This document shows positions 1-9,620 of a stretch of DNA of 64,000 bases, piece by piece. Under the pieces are notes generated by a model. That model did no database searches. It saw only the letters and a program-made list of their open reading frames with translations, and was not told where the DNA came from. Location: contig CAJNDS010002628.1 in assembly GCA_905221605.1 (NCBI GenBank), positions 25,001 to 89,000 of the forward strand. Direction: 5' to 3'. The stretch comes from Symbiodinium natans. Taxonomy: Eukaryota > Sar > Dinophyceae > Suessiales > Symbiodiniaceae. How positions within the stretch are numbered: position 1 is the stretch's first letter; each line of letters begins with the position of its first letter. A program made the translations under genes and the position numbers.

Positions 1-32
1 ACGGCATGTCGCTTGCTCTCGCGTGTTCGCAG

Positions 33-58
33 TTCGTTCCCCGAGGCGATCAGGGAGG
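33..58 (+). CDS. candidate internal exon
   Basis: 26 nt after TTCGCAG, donor GG|GTTGGG. One frame reads FVPRGDQG. Weak because it is so short. Confidence 0.25.
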
Positions 59-85
59 GTTGGGTTCCAGCCTTGATGCAGAGTT

Positions 86-335
86 TTGGGTTTAGGGTTG
101 AGGGTTTAGGGTTCTAGGGTTCTAGGGTTTTAGGGTTTTCGGGTTCTAGGGTTTTAGGGTTTCAGGGTTTAGGGTTTTAGGGTTTTAGGGTTTTAGGGTT
201 CTAGGGTTTTAGGGTTTCAGGGTTTAGGGTTTTAGGGTTTTAGGGTTTTAGGGCTTTAGGGTTTTAGGGTTTCAGGGTTTTAGGGTTTTAGGGTTTCAGG
301 GTTTTAGGGTTTTAGGGTTTTAGGGTTTTAGGGTT
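86..335. repeat. interstitial TTTTAGGG / TTCAGGG array
   Basis: About 30 degenerate units, mostly the 8-mer TTTTAGGG mixed with TTTAGGG and TTTCAGGG. Register variants are clustered, suggesting local slippage or conversion. The window does not begin at a clean telomere. Confidence 0.85.
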
Positions 336-339
336 CCAG

Positions 340-381
340 TGGCCCAGCATCCCGCAGAGCGCCCCTTTCAGGCCTTTTTAG
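340..381 (+). CDS. candidate internal exon
   Basis: 42 nt between acceptor GGGTTCCAG and donor TTAG|GTTTTG. Frame AQHPAERPFQAFL. Bracketed by telomere-type repeats. Confidence 0.3.
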   Translation, partial: WPSIPQSAPFRPF

Positions 382-624
382 GTTTTGGGGGGGTGTATAC
401 GCTATCGGGCTTAGATGAGCTATACCCCAGAAACCTTCTCTATTCCAAACAAGACCCGGCCCCTAGTCTCAGGTGCAGCCCCTCCACCCTGAGCCCTAAG
501 CCCAAAACCCTAAGCCCAAAACCCTAAACCCTGAACCCTGAACCCTGAACCCCAAGCCCTAGCCCCAAAAGCCTACTCCCCCCCCCCCCAAAAAAAAAAA
601 AAAAAAAAGTCCCCCAAACCCCAG

Positions 625-693
625 GTGCAGCTCATCATGAAGCACATCTACTGTGCTGAAGACTTCGAGCTCCTCGGGCTTTCATCTGGAAAG
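625..693 (+). CDS. candidate internal exon
   Basis: Follows a C-rich and A-rich stretch ending CCCCAG|G. Reads VQLIMKHIYCAEDFELLG and on for 23 codons, with a GC donor at AAAG|GCTCTG. Clear change from repeat to codon-like sequence. Confidence 0.4.
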
Positions 694-1663
694 GCTCTGG
701 TCCCATGAGGAGCCCTTGTATCCATAGGGTGTAGGGTTTAGGGTTTATAGGGTTTATAGGGTTTATAGGGTTTAGGGTTAGGGTTTACAGGGTTGAAAGG
801 GTTTATAGGGTTTATAGGGATTATAGGGGCTTAGGGTTTAGGGGTGCCCTATTGGGGTCCTTACTTTAGGGGGACCGGGATCCTACTATTTTGGTGTTTA
901 TTTTAGGGGTCCCCATCCGAAGGAGTGACAGGGTTTATAGGGTTTAGGGTTTGGCGTTTAGGGCCAGAGTTTAGGCTTTATAGGGTTTCTAGGGTTTTTA
1001 GGGCTTTTAGGGTTTGGGGTTTTAGGGCTAGAGTTGAGGTGTTGTCGGGTTTGTAGGGTTTAGGGGTTACCCCTAAACCCGAAAACCGTGAGGTTTATGC
1101 TGCATATGCAGGCATAAGCTCCCGAATCCCTGTAGTTCCAAACCCTATCACTCCCTAAACAGTATAATTTTGTAAGGGTTTAGGCTGTTTCGGGTCTAAG
1201 CCTATCATCCCCTCAACTTTATCGAAAAGTGGCCAACCTACCCTTGCAAAATTCGAATGCGGCTTTACTTTCTCCACATGGGTAGTTCCAAAAATGGGAG
1301 TACCCCTTTGCCTTTCTTACCCCAAAGAGAATAGAATCCCCTTAAGGGGACCCCCAAAAAGGGTTCCCCCCCCTATTTTCGGAAGCCCCCACACAAATAG
1401 TTCTTGGGGCCGTGCCGTGTTGCGTGGGTTTCCCTCTCCGCCGTGTCTATATCTCCCTTGGGAATTATTTTTGTTTATATTAAAAAACACAAGTTCAAGA
1501 GGATATTTAAAAAACGGTTTTATCCTTAAGGTTCTAAGGGGAGTATGGGTGTGCCCTTCTCCTGTTTGTTTTTTTGGGTTGCTTTGCCCTCTCACCATGA
1601 CATGACTTGGGCGGCTGGCGCTGTATAGAGGCTCTACCACACAAAATCTACTTGAGCTTCAAC

Positions 1664-1708
1664 TTCCTAAACCCTAAACCCTAAACCCTAAACCCTAAAC
1701 CCTAAACC
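1664..1708. repeat. CCCTAAA array
   Basis: About six near-perfect CCCTAAA units, opposite orientation to the array at 86-335. Confidence 0.9.
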
Positions 1709-2309
1709 GCATATACAGCGTGAACGGTTTCCATGGGCACAGAGGGTTTAGGGTGTACGGTTGAGGCTTTCTCGGGGTTAGGGCTTACAGATGTTAAGGC
1801 GGCTCAGCCTTGGGAACCACATGAACCCTAAATTTGGGACCACATACCTTATACTACTAGAATCCTTATCGGGGTATATGAACCATGAACCCTTTCAGGG
1901 TTCGTTTGGTTCTCAAGGTAGGGTGTAGGTGTTCGGGGTTTTGGGTGGATAGGATTTCATCGAGATGCCCCGGGCATCACATGGGCCAATTCGTGCATTT
2001 GCTCGGGGTTCCCCTGATATGCCCTCCAAAAAAACAAGTATCAATTGGCACCCAAAAGGTTTCGTAAAGCCATCCATTAGGGTTCAGGGTTTAGGGCTTG
2101 GAAGCCCTGACCAGGACTTTGTTGAACAGGTGTTCTTGTTGGCTTGATTTCTGGGCTGACCCGGAGGGCGTCTACGGCTTCATCAGGCTTCACGCGCGCT
2201 TGCAGGGAGGGGCATCAGAAGGTTTCTTTCCACGACTTGGACCCAAAACCCCAGACCCTGTACCCTACAGCCAAAGCCCCAAACCTCGAGCCCAGAAGGA
2301 TGGTATGTT

Positions 2310-2363
2310 CAAACCCTAAACCCTAAACCCTAAACCCTAAACCCTAAACCCTAAACCCTAAAC
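2310..2363. repeat. CCCTAAA array
   Basis: About seven CCCTAAA units; a coding-like island with an AG|G acceptor follows at 2377. Confidence 0.9.
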
Positions 2364-2376
2364 CCCCTTTGCCCAG

Positions 2377-2420
2377 GCTCTTCTTCGAGACCTTGCCCGC
2401 GCGCTGCTGGGCTGGGAAGC
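2377..2420 (+). CDS. candidate internal exon
   Basis: Starts after CCCTAAA array and TTTGCCCAG|G. One frame reads LFFETLPARCWAGK. Donor not obvious. Confidence 0.3.
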
Positions 2421-3260
2421 TTCGAACCCCCCTAGAATGCTTTTTGGAATGTGCAATCCACAAAATGAATCTATCTATTTATCTACATATCCATATGTAT
2501 GTATGTGTATATCTATAATATATATATATATGTATGTATTTACATATTTATTCATTTACATTATTTTGTTTATTTATTCAGGGTTTAGGGTTTAAGGTTT
2601 AGGGTTTAAGTAGGGTTAGGGTTCAAAATCGTGTACAATCTGATAGATCCTATGTAGTAGAGGGCTTAGGACTTCTCGTAAGGGCTTCGGATCGAGGGAA
2701 TGGAGGCGTTTTTTCTTAGGAGTGTTGTCGTCTGCCCAGTTTGCTTCGGGGTGGTTTCGGGCTTGGTATGGGGCCTTTGCAAAAAGCAAAAGCCACGCCG
2801 CCCTAGACCCAACAATAAGACTGCGAGTTGCTCAAGAGCCCCCAAAAAAATCCAAATATTCTTGCTTATAAGGGTAGTACAGGGATTTTTTTTGTGGGTT
2901 CTTAAGCAAATAGTAGAAGAAGAAGAAGCCGTGTGACAGAGAACAAGCGCAGACGTGCCTGGAGCTCCCTACATGCGACTGGGTGCTTCATTCTTCTTGC
3001 TGTTGCTAGTGGGGACCCTAAAACCCTAAACCCTAAGCCCTAAACCCTAAACCTTAGTGCTCCAGCCGACTCGTCCGGACCGGATCTATCTCACGTGAAG
3101 GCCTCCGTGCGGTAGCTTGCAGAATTTAAGGCACAGCCCTTGCCTGCCCTTACGCCTCACACCCCTCCCCCTGCCCGCACCCTGAACCCTAAAGCTCTAA
3201 AAACCCGCAGCTTGAAACACTAAACCCTAAACACTTAACCCTAAACACGTGTGTATGTAC

Positions 3261-3294
<34 letters not shown>

Positions 3295-3336
3295 TCTCCC
3301 TCAACCGTACCTGAGGGTGGCGAGACTGGTCTTCAG

Positions 3337-3367
3337 AGGCGGCGTTCACGCAGAGCTTCTTAAAAGG
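3337..3367 (+). CDS. candidate internal exon
   Basis: 31 nt after GGTCTTCAG with GC donor; frame AAFTQSFLK. Lies about 400 bp upstream of the retroelement. Confidence 0.25.
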
Positions 3368-3772
3368 GCTTTGGGCCGAAGCACCAAGAAGCCCCGTAAA
3401 CCACAAACGGCTTTGGCATTTAGGGTTTAGGGTTTAGGATTTAGGGTTTAGGGTTATAGGATTTAGGGTTTAGGCTCACCTTAAACCTCACCTCGAAACC
3501 CTAAACTCTCAAACCCCCCACGCCCCGAAAGGTCATCAGAACCACCTAACGTCTTCAGGCTTAGGGCCAAGGACGGCGGAAGCCCCAAACCCTAAACCCT
3601 GAACCCCAAAAGCATGTTCGAGGCACCCGATATTCTTAAGGGTTGAAGGCTGTAAGGTTGTCAGGGTGTCAGGGTCTACGGTTTAGGGTTGGAGTTGTGT
3701 TTTATATATTGCTCATGTGAAGCGCAAGGGCGAAGTTTGCCTTCCGTTCGGGCTCTGGAGGATCAGGGTTTA

Positions 3773-3777
3773 GGGTT
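3773..3777 (+). other. left target-site duplication GGGTT
   Basis: GGGTT abuts the 5' LTR and recurs at 28105-28109 after the 3' LTR. Five bp is the usual copia duplication length. The target is itself a TTTAGGG repeat, so the match alone is weak evidence. Confidence 0.55.
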
Positions 3778-3924
3778 TGTATTTTATATCTGTGCATTCC
3801 CTCCACTTTTGCTTCCATGTATGTTGCACTTACTTGCGCCGCTCAAGCCCTCTGAGTAAAAAAGGTTAGGCGCGCCCCTGCTCATGGCTTAACGGATAAC
3901 AACTGGTGGATTTCCCAAACTATA
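3778..3924 (+). repeat. 5' long terminal repeat (147 bp)
   Basis: It matches 27959-28104 with a TT/AA double difference near the start, a 1-bp indel and one C/T change, so about 97% identity. It begins TG and ends ACTATA; the 3' limit could move 1-2 bases because both copies continue with GG. At 147 bp it is short for an element this long. The first bases (TATTTTATAT) are T-rich and could serve as a core promoter, which is inference. Confidence 0.85.
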
Positions 3925-3944
3925 GGTTATCAGCCGTAGGCTCC
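3925..3944 (+). other. probable primer binding site
   Basis: First bases after the 5' LTR, where reverse transcription is primed; read GGTTATCAGCCGTAGGC. They do not show the usual TGG complement of a tRNA 3' CCA end. Copia-class elements can use an internal half-tRNA, and the complement of the start resembles an anticodon-loop string, but I cannot name the tRNA. Confidence 0.35.
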
Positions 3945-3987
3945 CCGGAGCTTGCGGCACCACTGACCTGGAGTTTCGACTCAGTGC

Positions 3988-6435
3988 ATGGGTGACAGCC
4001 CCGAGCTGGTCCCCACCGAGGTAGCAACTGATCTCGGTACAGACGGATTTACAGACGCAGAATCCGCGGAGATGGACCTCTCAGGCACTTTGGCTATGCC
4101 ACCGTCTACGGATGGCCGTGGCCTAGTGCTGGAAGAGAACGCAGCGGCAGCTAATGTGTTTGCGCCAAACGCACCTTCTCCTTTCGTAGGACTAGGAGCT
4201 CCGCAGATCCACATGTACCGACAACAGTTTCAGCAGAACATCACGATAGGTGAAACACCTGAACAAACAAGACTTCTCCTCACTGAGTTAGAGAACGAAG
4301 CAGAGTCCAGGCACCAGAGGTTCCGCCTAGCTGCTGAAGAAGCCCATGATCAACAAATCGCAGATGTTGAAGAAAGGGCTAACAGGCAGCACGAGGAAGT
4401 CGTTGCTAGACTTGAGTCTGAAATTGCTAGCCAAAGGTATAGCTTTGTCGCGAGGACCCAAGGTCTCTTTTCAGAACTCCAGCAACAAAACCAGATAATC
4501 AATTTTCAGTCAGAACATTTTTCCGATGTTGGTTCGCAAATCACACGTCTCAGGACAACTCTGGTTGAAGAGGCTGAACAAAACAAGAGGGAAAGCATTA
4601 ACGAGATTGGGGAATGGTTTGGGAGAGAGCATGATGAGGCAATGAAAAGGTACCGCAGTATAGCCCTGGAAACTGAAGAGCAAATGAGGATTCAAAACAT
4701 GACCCTCCAAGATGAATTGTCATCAATGGAGCGTGCGCTCCAGCTCGAACAGGACAGGAATTTAGGTATCAATCCCTCGCAGCAAGCTCAGTTTCCCAGC
4801 GCCACTGCCCCAGTTGCTCCAGCGCCAAGCGCCGGGCTTAGTGCTCCGTGTGCCCCTCAGTTTTCAGATCCGAGTGTGATTCCGATGAACATCAGGGCAT
4901 TGTTTCCAAACTTCAGTTTTGGCGGTGTGGCAACTATTGCCACTCCAACAGGACCACAGGGTCCGGTTTCTGCCCCAGGGACCCCAACAGCATCAGCTAA
5001 CGTCCCAAATCTAGGATTCTCTAGTGGTGGGTGGAACGCCGGAGCCCCTGGTCTTGCGGCCCCAACAGGCACGCCGGGAGGTCCGGCAGCCACAGGAGCC
5101 GATTTAATCGCACAGACGCAGCAAGCGCTGCTTGAAGCCGCCAAGCTTCTTAAAGGAGACAAAAGCGGTGAAGATGACAAACCAAAGGTTAAAGAAGCTG
5201 AAACCATCCGCCTGCCGGATTTCCCTAACCCCGAAACCTACCGTGCATGGAAAACCGCAACACGGGAAGCAGTTAGGGCAGCTTCAGATAGACCAGATGA
5301 AGCCTTCTCTTGGATTCTAGAGGTGTATTCTAAGAATGCTGATCATGACAAGCTTCGTGAACCCGGTAAGTTTCTCACGCTGGATACCAAAATCCTAGCC
5401 GCTCTCACTAAGGTCGCCAAAGGTGAGTTATCTCGACAGGTACTCACTTTCAAGGAAACCGAGGCGGTTCAAGGACGTGCCGTACGAGGACGCCAGGTCT
5501 TGCTCATGTTTGATCAGTACTTCAAAACAAATGAAGAGGTAGGATCGCTCTATTCGGTAGAAGACCTTTTGAAGGTTACACTGCATAGTGACGATCTAAC
5601 CACATTTCTGCACAATTGGGAATCAGTCATTGCTGGCATGAGTCATGTCCCAGAAGAAATGGTTCTGCGTGACATCCTTCTTCGGCAAATCCGAAAGTCC
5701 TCAAGAATGAAGTATGATTTGGAAATCTACGACAGGGCGAAAGAGGGTTCTGCCTCACACTCCTATGCGTTCTTGTTGAAGTCAATCCGGGATTTGCTGA
5801 CCCGCGAAAGGATGCGCAAGAACAGGGATAGAATCGCCAAGTCACATGGGGACAAGTTTGGAGCTCCTGTTGTTGAAGGCGGAAGGCCGACACGCCCTCC
5901 GTCGAGGAGCGGCCGCGGAAGGGATCGCTCTGCCGGTAGCCAGTCCAATTCAAAGTCAAGGTCTCGCTCTAGGACCCCATCCAGATCTAGATCACCTAGC
6001 CGATCGCAAAGCCCAAAGCCAGTTTGCTACGACTTTCAAAAGGGTAAGTGCACCAGGGGTGACAAGTGCAAGTTTTCGCACAAACCACGTTCACAATCCC
6101 CTGTTCGCACTGCCCCGAAGAAGAAACAGGTCTGCACGTTTTGGAAGAAGGGAAAGTGCACTAGGGGAGATAAGTGTCGTTTCTTGCATAGGGAACCGAG
6201 CCCTGCTCCCCCAGGTGGTGAAAACGCAGCCCCGGCCCCTAAGGGCCCAGACAAACCAAGGTCCCCGTCACCCGCGCCAACGCGCAGGAAACCAAGCCGT
6301 GGACGCTCTAAGGAAAAGGATAGGAAGGCCGCATGCTGCATCTCGCTTGCGGCTGCAGCCTCAGCTGGTCCTGATGAGAGTGAACCACAAGATGGGGACG
6401 AAGACTACTGGGAAGTAGACTTCAAAAAGGGGTGA
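3988..6435 (+). CDS. gag: Gag polyprotein with two CCCH zinc fingers
   Basis: Capsid/nucleocapsid protein of the retrotransposon, 815 aa, expected to package element RNA in cytoplasmic particles. From N to C: acidic leader (about 1-70); long charged, Gln/Glu-rich coiled-coil-like region (about 85-265); Pro/Gly/Ala-rich linker (about 270-375); a Trp-containing helical region like a copia capsid core (about 400-625); an Arg/Ser-rich tract (about 640-680); then two CCCH fingers of C-x7-C-x5-C-x3-H spacing (C680/C688/C694/H698 and C716/C724/C730/H734); and an Ala- then acid-rich tail. The start is the first ATG of the frame, 63 bases after the LTR. Fingers are CCCH rather than the CCHC knuckle of most copia Gags. 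The stop TGA follows an A5G4 run, and the protease frame (+1) is open across it. Confidence 0.88.
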   Translation: MGDSPELVPTEVATDLGTDGFTDAESAEMDLSGTLAMPPSTDGRGLVLEENAAAANVFAPNAPSPFVGLGAPQIHMYRQQFQQNITIGETPEQTRLLLTELENEAESRHQRFRLAAEEAHDQQIADVEERANRQHEEVVARLESEIASQRYSFVARTQGLFSELQQQNQIINFQSEHFSDVGSQITRLRTTLVEEAEQNKRESINEIGEWFGREHDEAMKRYRSIALETEEQMRIQNMTLQDELSSMERALQLEQDRNLGINPSQQAQFPSATAPVAPAPSAGLSAPCAPQFSDPSVIPMNIRALFPNFSFGGVATIATPTGPQGPVSAPGTPTASANVPNLGFSSGGWNAGAPGLAAPTGTPGGPAATGADLIAQTQQALLEAAKLLKGDKSGEDDKPKVKEAETIRLPDFPNPETYRAWKTATREAVRAASDRPDEAFSWILEVYSKNADHDKLREPGKFLTLDTKILAALTKVAKGELSRQVLTFKETEAVQGRAVRGRQVLLMFDQYFKTNEEVGSLYSVEDLLKVTLHSDDLTTFLHNWESVIAGMSHVPEEMVLRDILLRQIRKSSRMKYDLEIYDRAKEGSASHSYAFLLKSIRDLLTRERMRKNRDRIAKSHGDKFGAPVVEGGRPTRPPSRSGRGRDRSAGSQSNSKSRSRSRTPSRSRSPSRSQSPKPVCYDFQKGKCTRGDKCKFSHKPRSQSPVRTAPKKKQVCTFWKKGKCTRGDKCRFLHREPSPAPPGGENAAPAPKGPDKPRSPSPAPTRRKPSRGRSKEKDRKAACCISLAAAASAGPDESEPQDGDEDYWEVDFKKG

Positions 6436-6469
6436 AGCTGTTAGGCACCATCTGAAGTACAGAAGTACT

Positions 6470-7420
6470 ATGTACAAGCCCGAAGTGTCATGTCCTGTTG
6501 CTCTTGAAAGGTTGAAGGGTAAGGCCAAAGTGATCAAGACGCTTCCCGTTTCTCCATACACTGCAAAGGAGAACTGGGACTGGAAAGAGGGAAGAGGGGG
6601 AACCGGCGATAAGATGCCGTGGACCGGCAAGACTGTTTTCAAGATCAAAGAACAAAACAAGAAGGTCAGGTTTTGCGACAAGCCCAAAGTCAGGGAAATC
6701 CCTTTTGAGGGAAAGGGGTACAAACATTCCTACAAAGTCCGCAGGTACAATACTTGCTATGCTGATGCGGAAAACTGCCCTAAGCCTGACGCTAATGACC
6801 TTCAGGTTGCAATTAGGAACGCAAGGGAACTCAAGATGCTTCTTGCCCGGCATGAGGGGGGAGAGAAGACCGATTGCCACTTAGAGTGTGATGAGCCTGA
6901 TTCTCTCATGTGTGGGATGTGCAAGCACGTCGTTGAGAGCTCAGAGATCGCTTGTCCAGGGATCGCCACACCCTTAGAATTCCTTGCTGACACAGGAAGC
7001 GAGGAGGACCTTATCAGCGATGCTGATCGTGCTATGTACTTCGGCGAAGAGCCAGTAGGCAATGCAACACGACAAGTGAATCTCATCACCGCTAGTGGTA
7101 ACGTCAAAGGTGACAAGTCGGTTAGGATCGACTTCCCGGAGTTTGGCAAAGAGCTAGGGTTCTATGTTCTCAACAGCACCCCTCCTGTTTGCTCCGTAGG
7201 CAGAAGGTGCATGGAGGACGGTTATGAGTTCCACTGGTACCCCAAAAGGCCGCCTTACTTTGTTGCGCCCAATGGTCAAAGACTAAGGTGTAGAATGAGA
7301 GGTATGGTCCCAGTGCTAGGGGGAGGAGCAATGGCCGCTCCAAGCACTAAGGAGGAAGCCTCAAGTTCTCTCGGACGACCAATTTTGTCCGAGGGTTTTC
7401 AGAAAACTGCCGCCCAATAG
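6470..7420 (+). CDS. pro: retroviral-type aspartic protease ORF
   Basis: Protease that would cleave Gag and Pol; 316 aa. The active-site motif L-A-D-T-G-S lies at residues 172-177 (Asp174 catalytic), followed by an Ile/Leu-rich strand and a conserved-looking GNATRQ...ITASG region. Residues 1-150 are basic, then Cys/His-containing, without a family I recognise. The ORF is in the +1 frame relative to gag. Its frame is already open upstream through the gag stop (from at least 6419), so either internal initiation at this ATG or +1 recoding could express it. It ends at TAG 7418-7420, while the integrase frame (-1) is open from 7351, giving a 67-base overlap. Confidence 0.8.
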   Translation: MYKPEVSCPVALERLKGKAKVIKTLPVSPYTAKENWDWKEGRGGTGDKMPWTGKTVFKIKEQNKKVRFCDKPKVREIPFEGKGYKHSYKVRRYNTCYADAENCPKPDANDLQVAIRNARELKMLLARHEGGEKTDCHLECDEPDSLMCGMCKHVVESSEIACPGIATPLEFLADTGSEEDLISDADRAMYFGEEPVGNATRQVNLITASGNVKGDKSVRIDFPEFGKELGFYVLNSTPPVCSVGRRCMEDGYEFHWYPKRPPYFVAPNGQRLRCRMRGMVPVLGGGAMAAPSTKEEASSSLGRPILSEGFQKTAAQ

Positions 7421-7953
7421 GGCCGGCCGAGGCTTTCGCAGGAGCAGCAGAGGAGCGAGATCCAGCGGTCGAGCACCCCGATCCTGAGATCTCCGCAGCC
7501 ATCAATGAGGTGCCGCCGATAGATATCCCCAAAGAGAAGCTCAAAAGACCAGGTTGGGTTTCGCACCCAAATGCTAAGTACTTGATTGTCGGACACAAAC
7601 CAAAGACGTTTCGTACTGCTACACCAAGGTTTCCAAGATGCGAAGTCAGATCTACTTGGTTGTTCAGGGAAGGTTCTTGGGTCAAGGTTGAGGATAAAGT
7701 GAATGTCAGGGAGCTTGACAACAAAGTTGCCCGACTGGAGGGTAATCCAATCCTGAGCCTCACTATCTTCGAAGACCCCGACGTTGAACCTGACAGTGAC
7801 AACGAAGGAAACGCCCGCAGTCTTGCAGAGGCCGATCTGAAAGCTGAAGCCAAATCTGTTGAGCACTTGTTCTCGCACAGGCCCAAGAATCCGTTCTGTG
7901 AGGTATGTCAGCGCGCAAAGATGTTGGCTCCCCAAGCCCGCAAAAGGGGGGCT
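7351..7953 (+). CDS. Pol segment 1: linker and integrase zinc-binding motif
   Basis: Open frame in the -1 register relative to the protease, with no convincing ATG start, so it is read only as a continuation. It carries the integrase N-terminal HHCC motif in the compact form H-LFS-H-RPKNPF-C-EV-C (about 7861-7905). The matching catalytic core is in yet another frame; the best switch is at the A4G6 run 7943-7952. Function: Zn-binding domain of the enzyme that inserts element cDNA into the genome. The second copy (18001-18603) has the same breaks. Confidence 0.65.
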
Positions 7954-9620
7954 CAAGTACCATTGTGTCCAAGGCCTTTGGGGATCACATCACTGTTGAC
8001 CATATTATCACTCGTGACCTTCGTGATCATGGGTTCCAGGACGAAAGGGTCGCACTTGTTGTTAAGGACGTGTTCACCAAATTTCGTTACGTCTACCCCT
8101 CTCCGACTAAGTCAAGCGATCAGTGTTTTGAAGACCTTCTTCACTTCCTAGGTCAAGAAGATGCAGTTGGCGTTTTCTACTCAGACAACGCACCTGAACT
8201 TCATGCCGCTATCAAAAGCCTAGGTGTCCGACATGTTACATCCCGCGAATATGTGGACACCAACAAGTCGGTAATCGAAAGAGAAATTCGGACGATTTTG
8301 GAGGGTACCCGCTCCAACCTTGTTCAGGCGGGTCTCCCCGACAAGCTTTGGCCGTTGGCCGCCCAACACCACGCGATGGCACTTAATGCAACTAAGAGGC
8401 TTGACAACGGGATTGTTCCCTGGGAGGCCAGGTATGGGGAACCGTTTTCAGGGATCATGATTCCTTTTGGTGCACGTGTGTTGTACTGGAACAACCCCAA
8501 ACAGAACATTCCTGCGAGCTCTAAGTTTGCGCCGACTGGTGTTGAGGGAATATTTCTTGGTTACCACGTTCAGCCTGGCTTCGTTTGGAAGGAGGAATAC
8601 CTCGTCACCCCCGTCAAGGGTTGTGACTTTGCGTTCGAGATAGGAAACTTTCCTATTCTGAGGTCGAAGCGAATGGAGTTGTTGCCTGGGGATTTCACAT
8701 TCCCAATGAGATCCGAACAGCTTGCACTGCAGGAGAGCCTTCGTAAGCCGACCCTCTCAGATCAGGACTGCTCGTGGGGAGGCACAGATGGTGCCGGACC
8801 ACGCGCCCCGCCTGGGGATTCGCCGGACGAGCCTTTGCCTCCGCCCGGTGTGCCTGATTTGGACGGCTCCGATTTGAAGGATCGTTTGTCCGAGTACTTG
8901 GACCAAGTGGCTAAGGAAAACGAGGACTATGTTCCCGAAGATGTCGGAGCTGTGGAGGACTGGCTGGGGAGGGATGCTCCCGGATCTTCTAAGGAAACAA
9001 CATCCGTGCCTAAGGCCTCATCTACTCTACCAAGACATGGCCCCAAAACCATGCCTGACGGGAAGAAAGTCCCCAAAGGGTATAACTGGGACGGGGTGAG
9101 GTTGGTTAGAGATAAGAAAGGTTCCAAAAGGCCACCTGATACTCCTTCGGAATTTTGGCACATGTATTCCAAGGCACAACGGGAGGCTGACATTGAAAGA
9201 TTCGAACGCAAGAAGGCTCGTGAAGCCGAGGAAGATGCTCGCAAGGCCCTTAGAGACTCCCCGGCCATGCCTGTCATCGCCGAGCCTGACCCCGAGCCCC
9301 ATAGGGATCGCATGGCGTCCTTGTATTGGGCCAAACTTGGTCAGGTTGCGAGTGAGATGTTTGCTGCTGTTGCCAGGGTTGTCGGGCCTAAAGAAATCGA
9401 AAGTACTCCCGCTGCGAAAGAAGCCATGGACCGAGAATGGAAGAAACTTGCCGATAAGTCTTGCTGGCTCGAAAAGAAGGTTCGAGAGTACCGGGATGTT
9501 GCCGCGGAAGCCAAACACAAGAATGTCAAGGCCCATTTCGGGAAAATCTTTGAGATTTGTTCGGTCAAGGGGGATGAACTCCCGGACGGGCACCCCCAGA
9601 AGAAATTGGAAGGGTCGTAG
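7905..9620 (+). CDS. Pol segment 2: integrase core and RT N-terminus
   Basis: 571-codon open frame; meaningful coding probably starts near 7950 after the shift. Integrase core residues are Asp32 (ITVDHI), Asp94 (FYSDNAPEL) and Glu125 (SVIERE), a DD30E spacing shorter than the DD35E of classical copia. After the core come a Pro/acid-rich linker (about 280-345) and the N-terminal fingers of RT (EAMDREWKKLADKSCW, about 505-520). The frame ends at TAG 9618-9620 just where the RT motif KGR-VFQGN should continue; the continuation is +1, around AAATTGG 9603-9609. An extra T there would explain the break. Confidence 0.75.
   Translation: MSARKDVGSPSPQKGGSSTIVSKAFGDHITVDHIITRDLRDHGFQDERVALVVKDVFTKFRYVYPSPTKSSDQCFEDLLHFLGQEDAVGVFYSDNAPELHAAIKSLGVRHVTSREYVDTNKSVIEREIRTILEGTRSNLVQAGLPDKLWPLAAQHHAMALNATKRLDNGIVPWEARYGEPFSGIMIPFGARVLYWNNPKQNIPASSKFAPTGVEGIFLGYHVQPGFVWKEEYLVTPVKGCDFAFEIGNFPILRSKRMELLPGDFTFPMRSEQLALQESLRKPTLSDQDCSWGGTDGAGPRAPPGDSPDEPLPPPGVPDLDGSDLKDRLSEYLDQVAKENEDYVPEDVGAVEDWLGRDAPGSSKETTSVPKASSTLPRHGPKTMPDGKKVPKGYNWDGVRLVRDKKGSKRPPDTPSEFWHMYSKAQREADIERFERKKAREAEEDARKALRDSPAMPVIAEPDPEPHRDRMASLYWAKLGQVASEMFAAVARVVGPKEIESTPAAKEAMDREWKKLADKSCWLEKKVREYRDVAAEAKHKNVKAHFGKIFEICSVKGDELPDGHPQKKLEGS

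Noticed and set aside
1294-1640. Overlapping 103- and 107-codon frames on opposite strands
   Set aside because: Composition is low in typical codon usage, there are no splice or start signals, and both strands are equally open.
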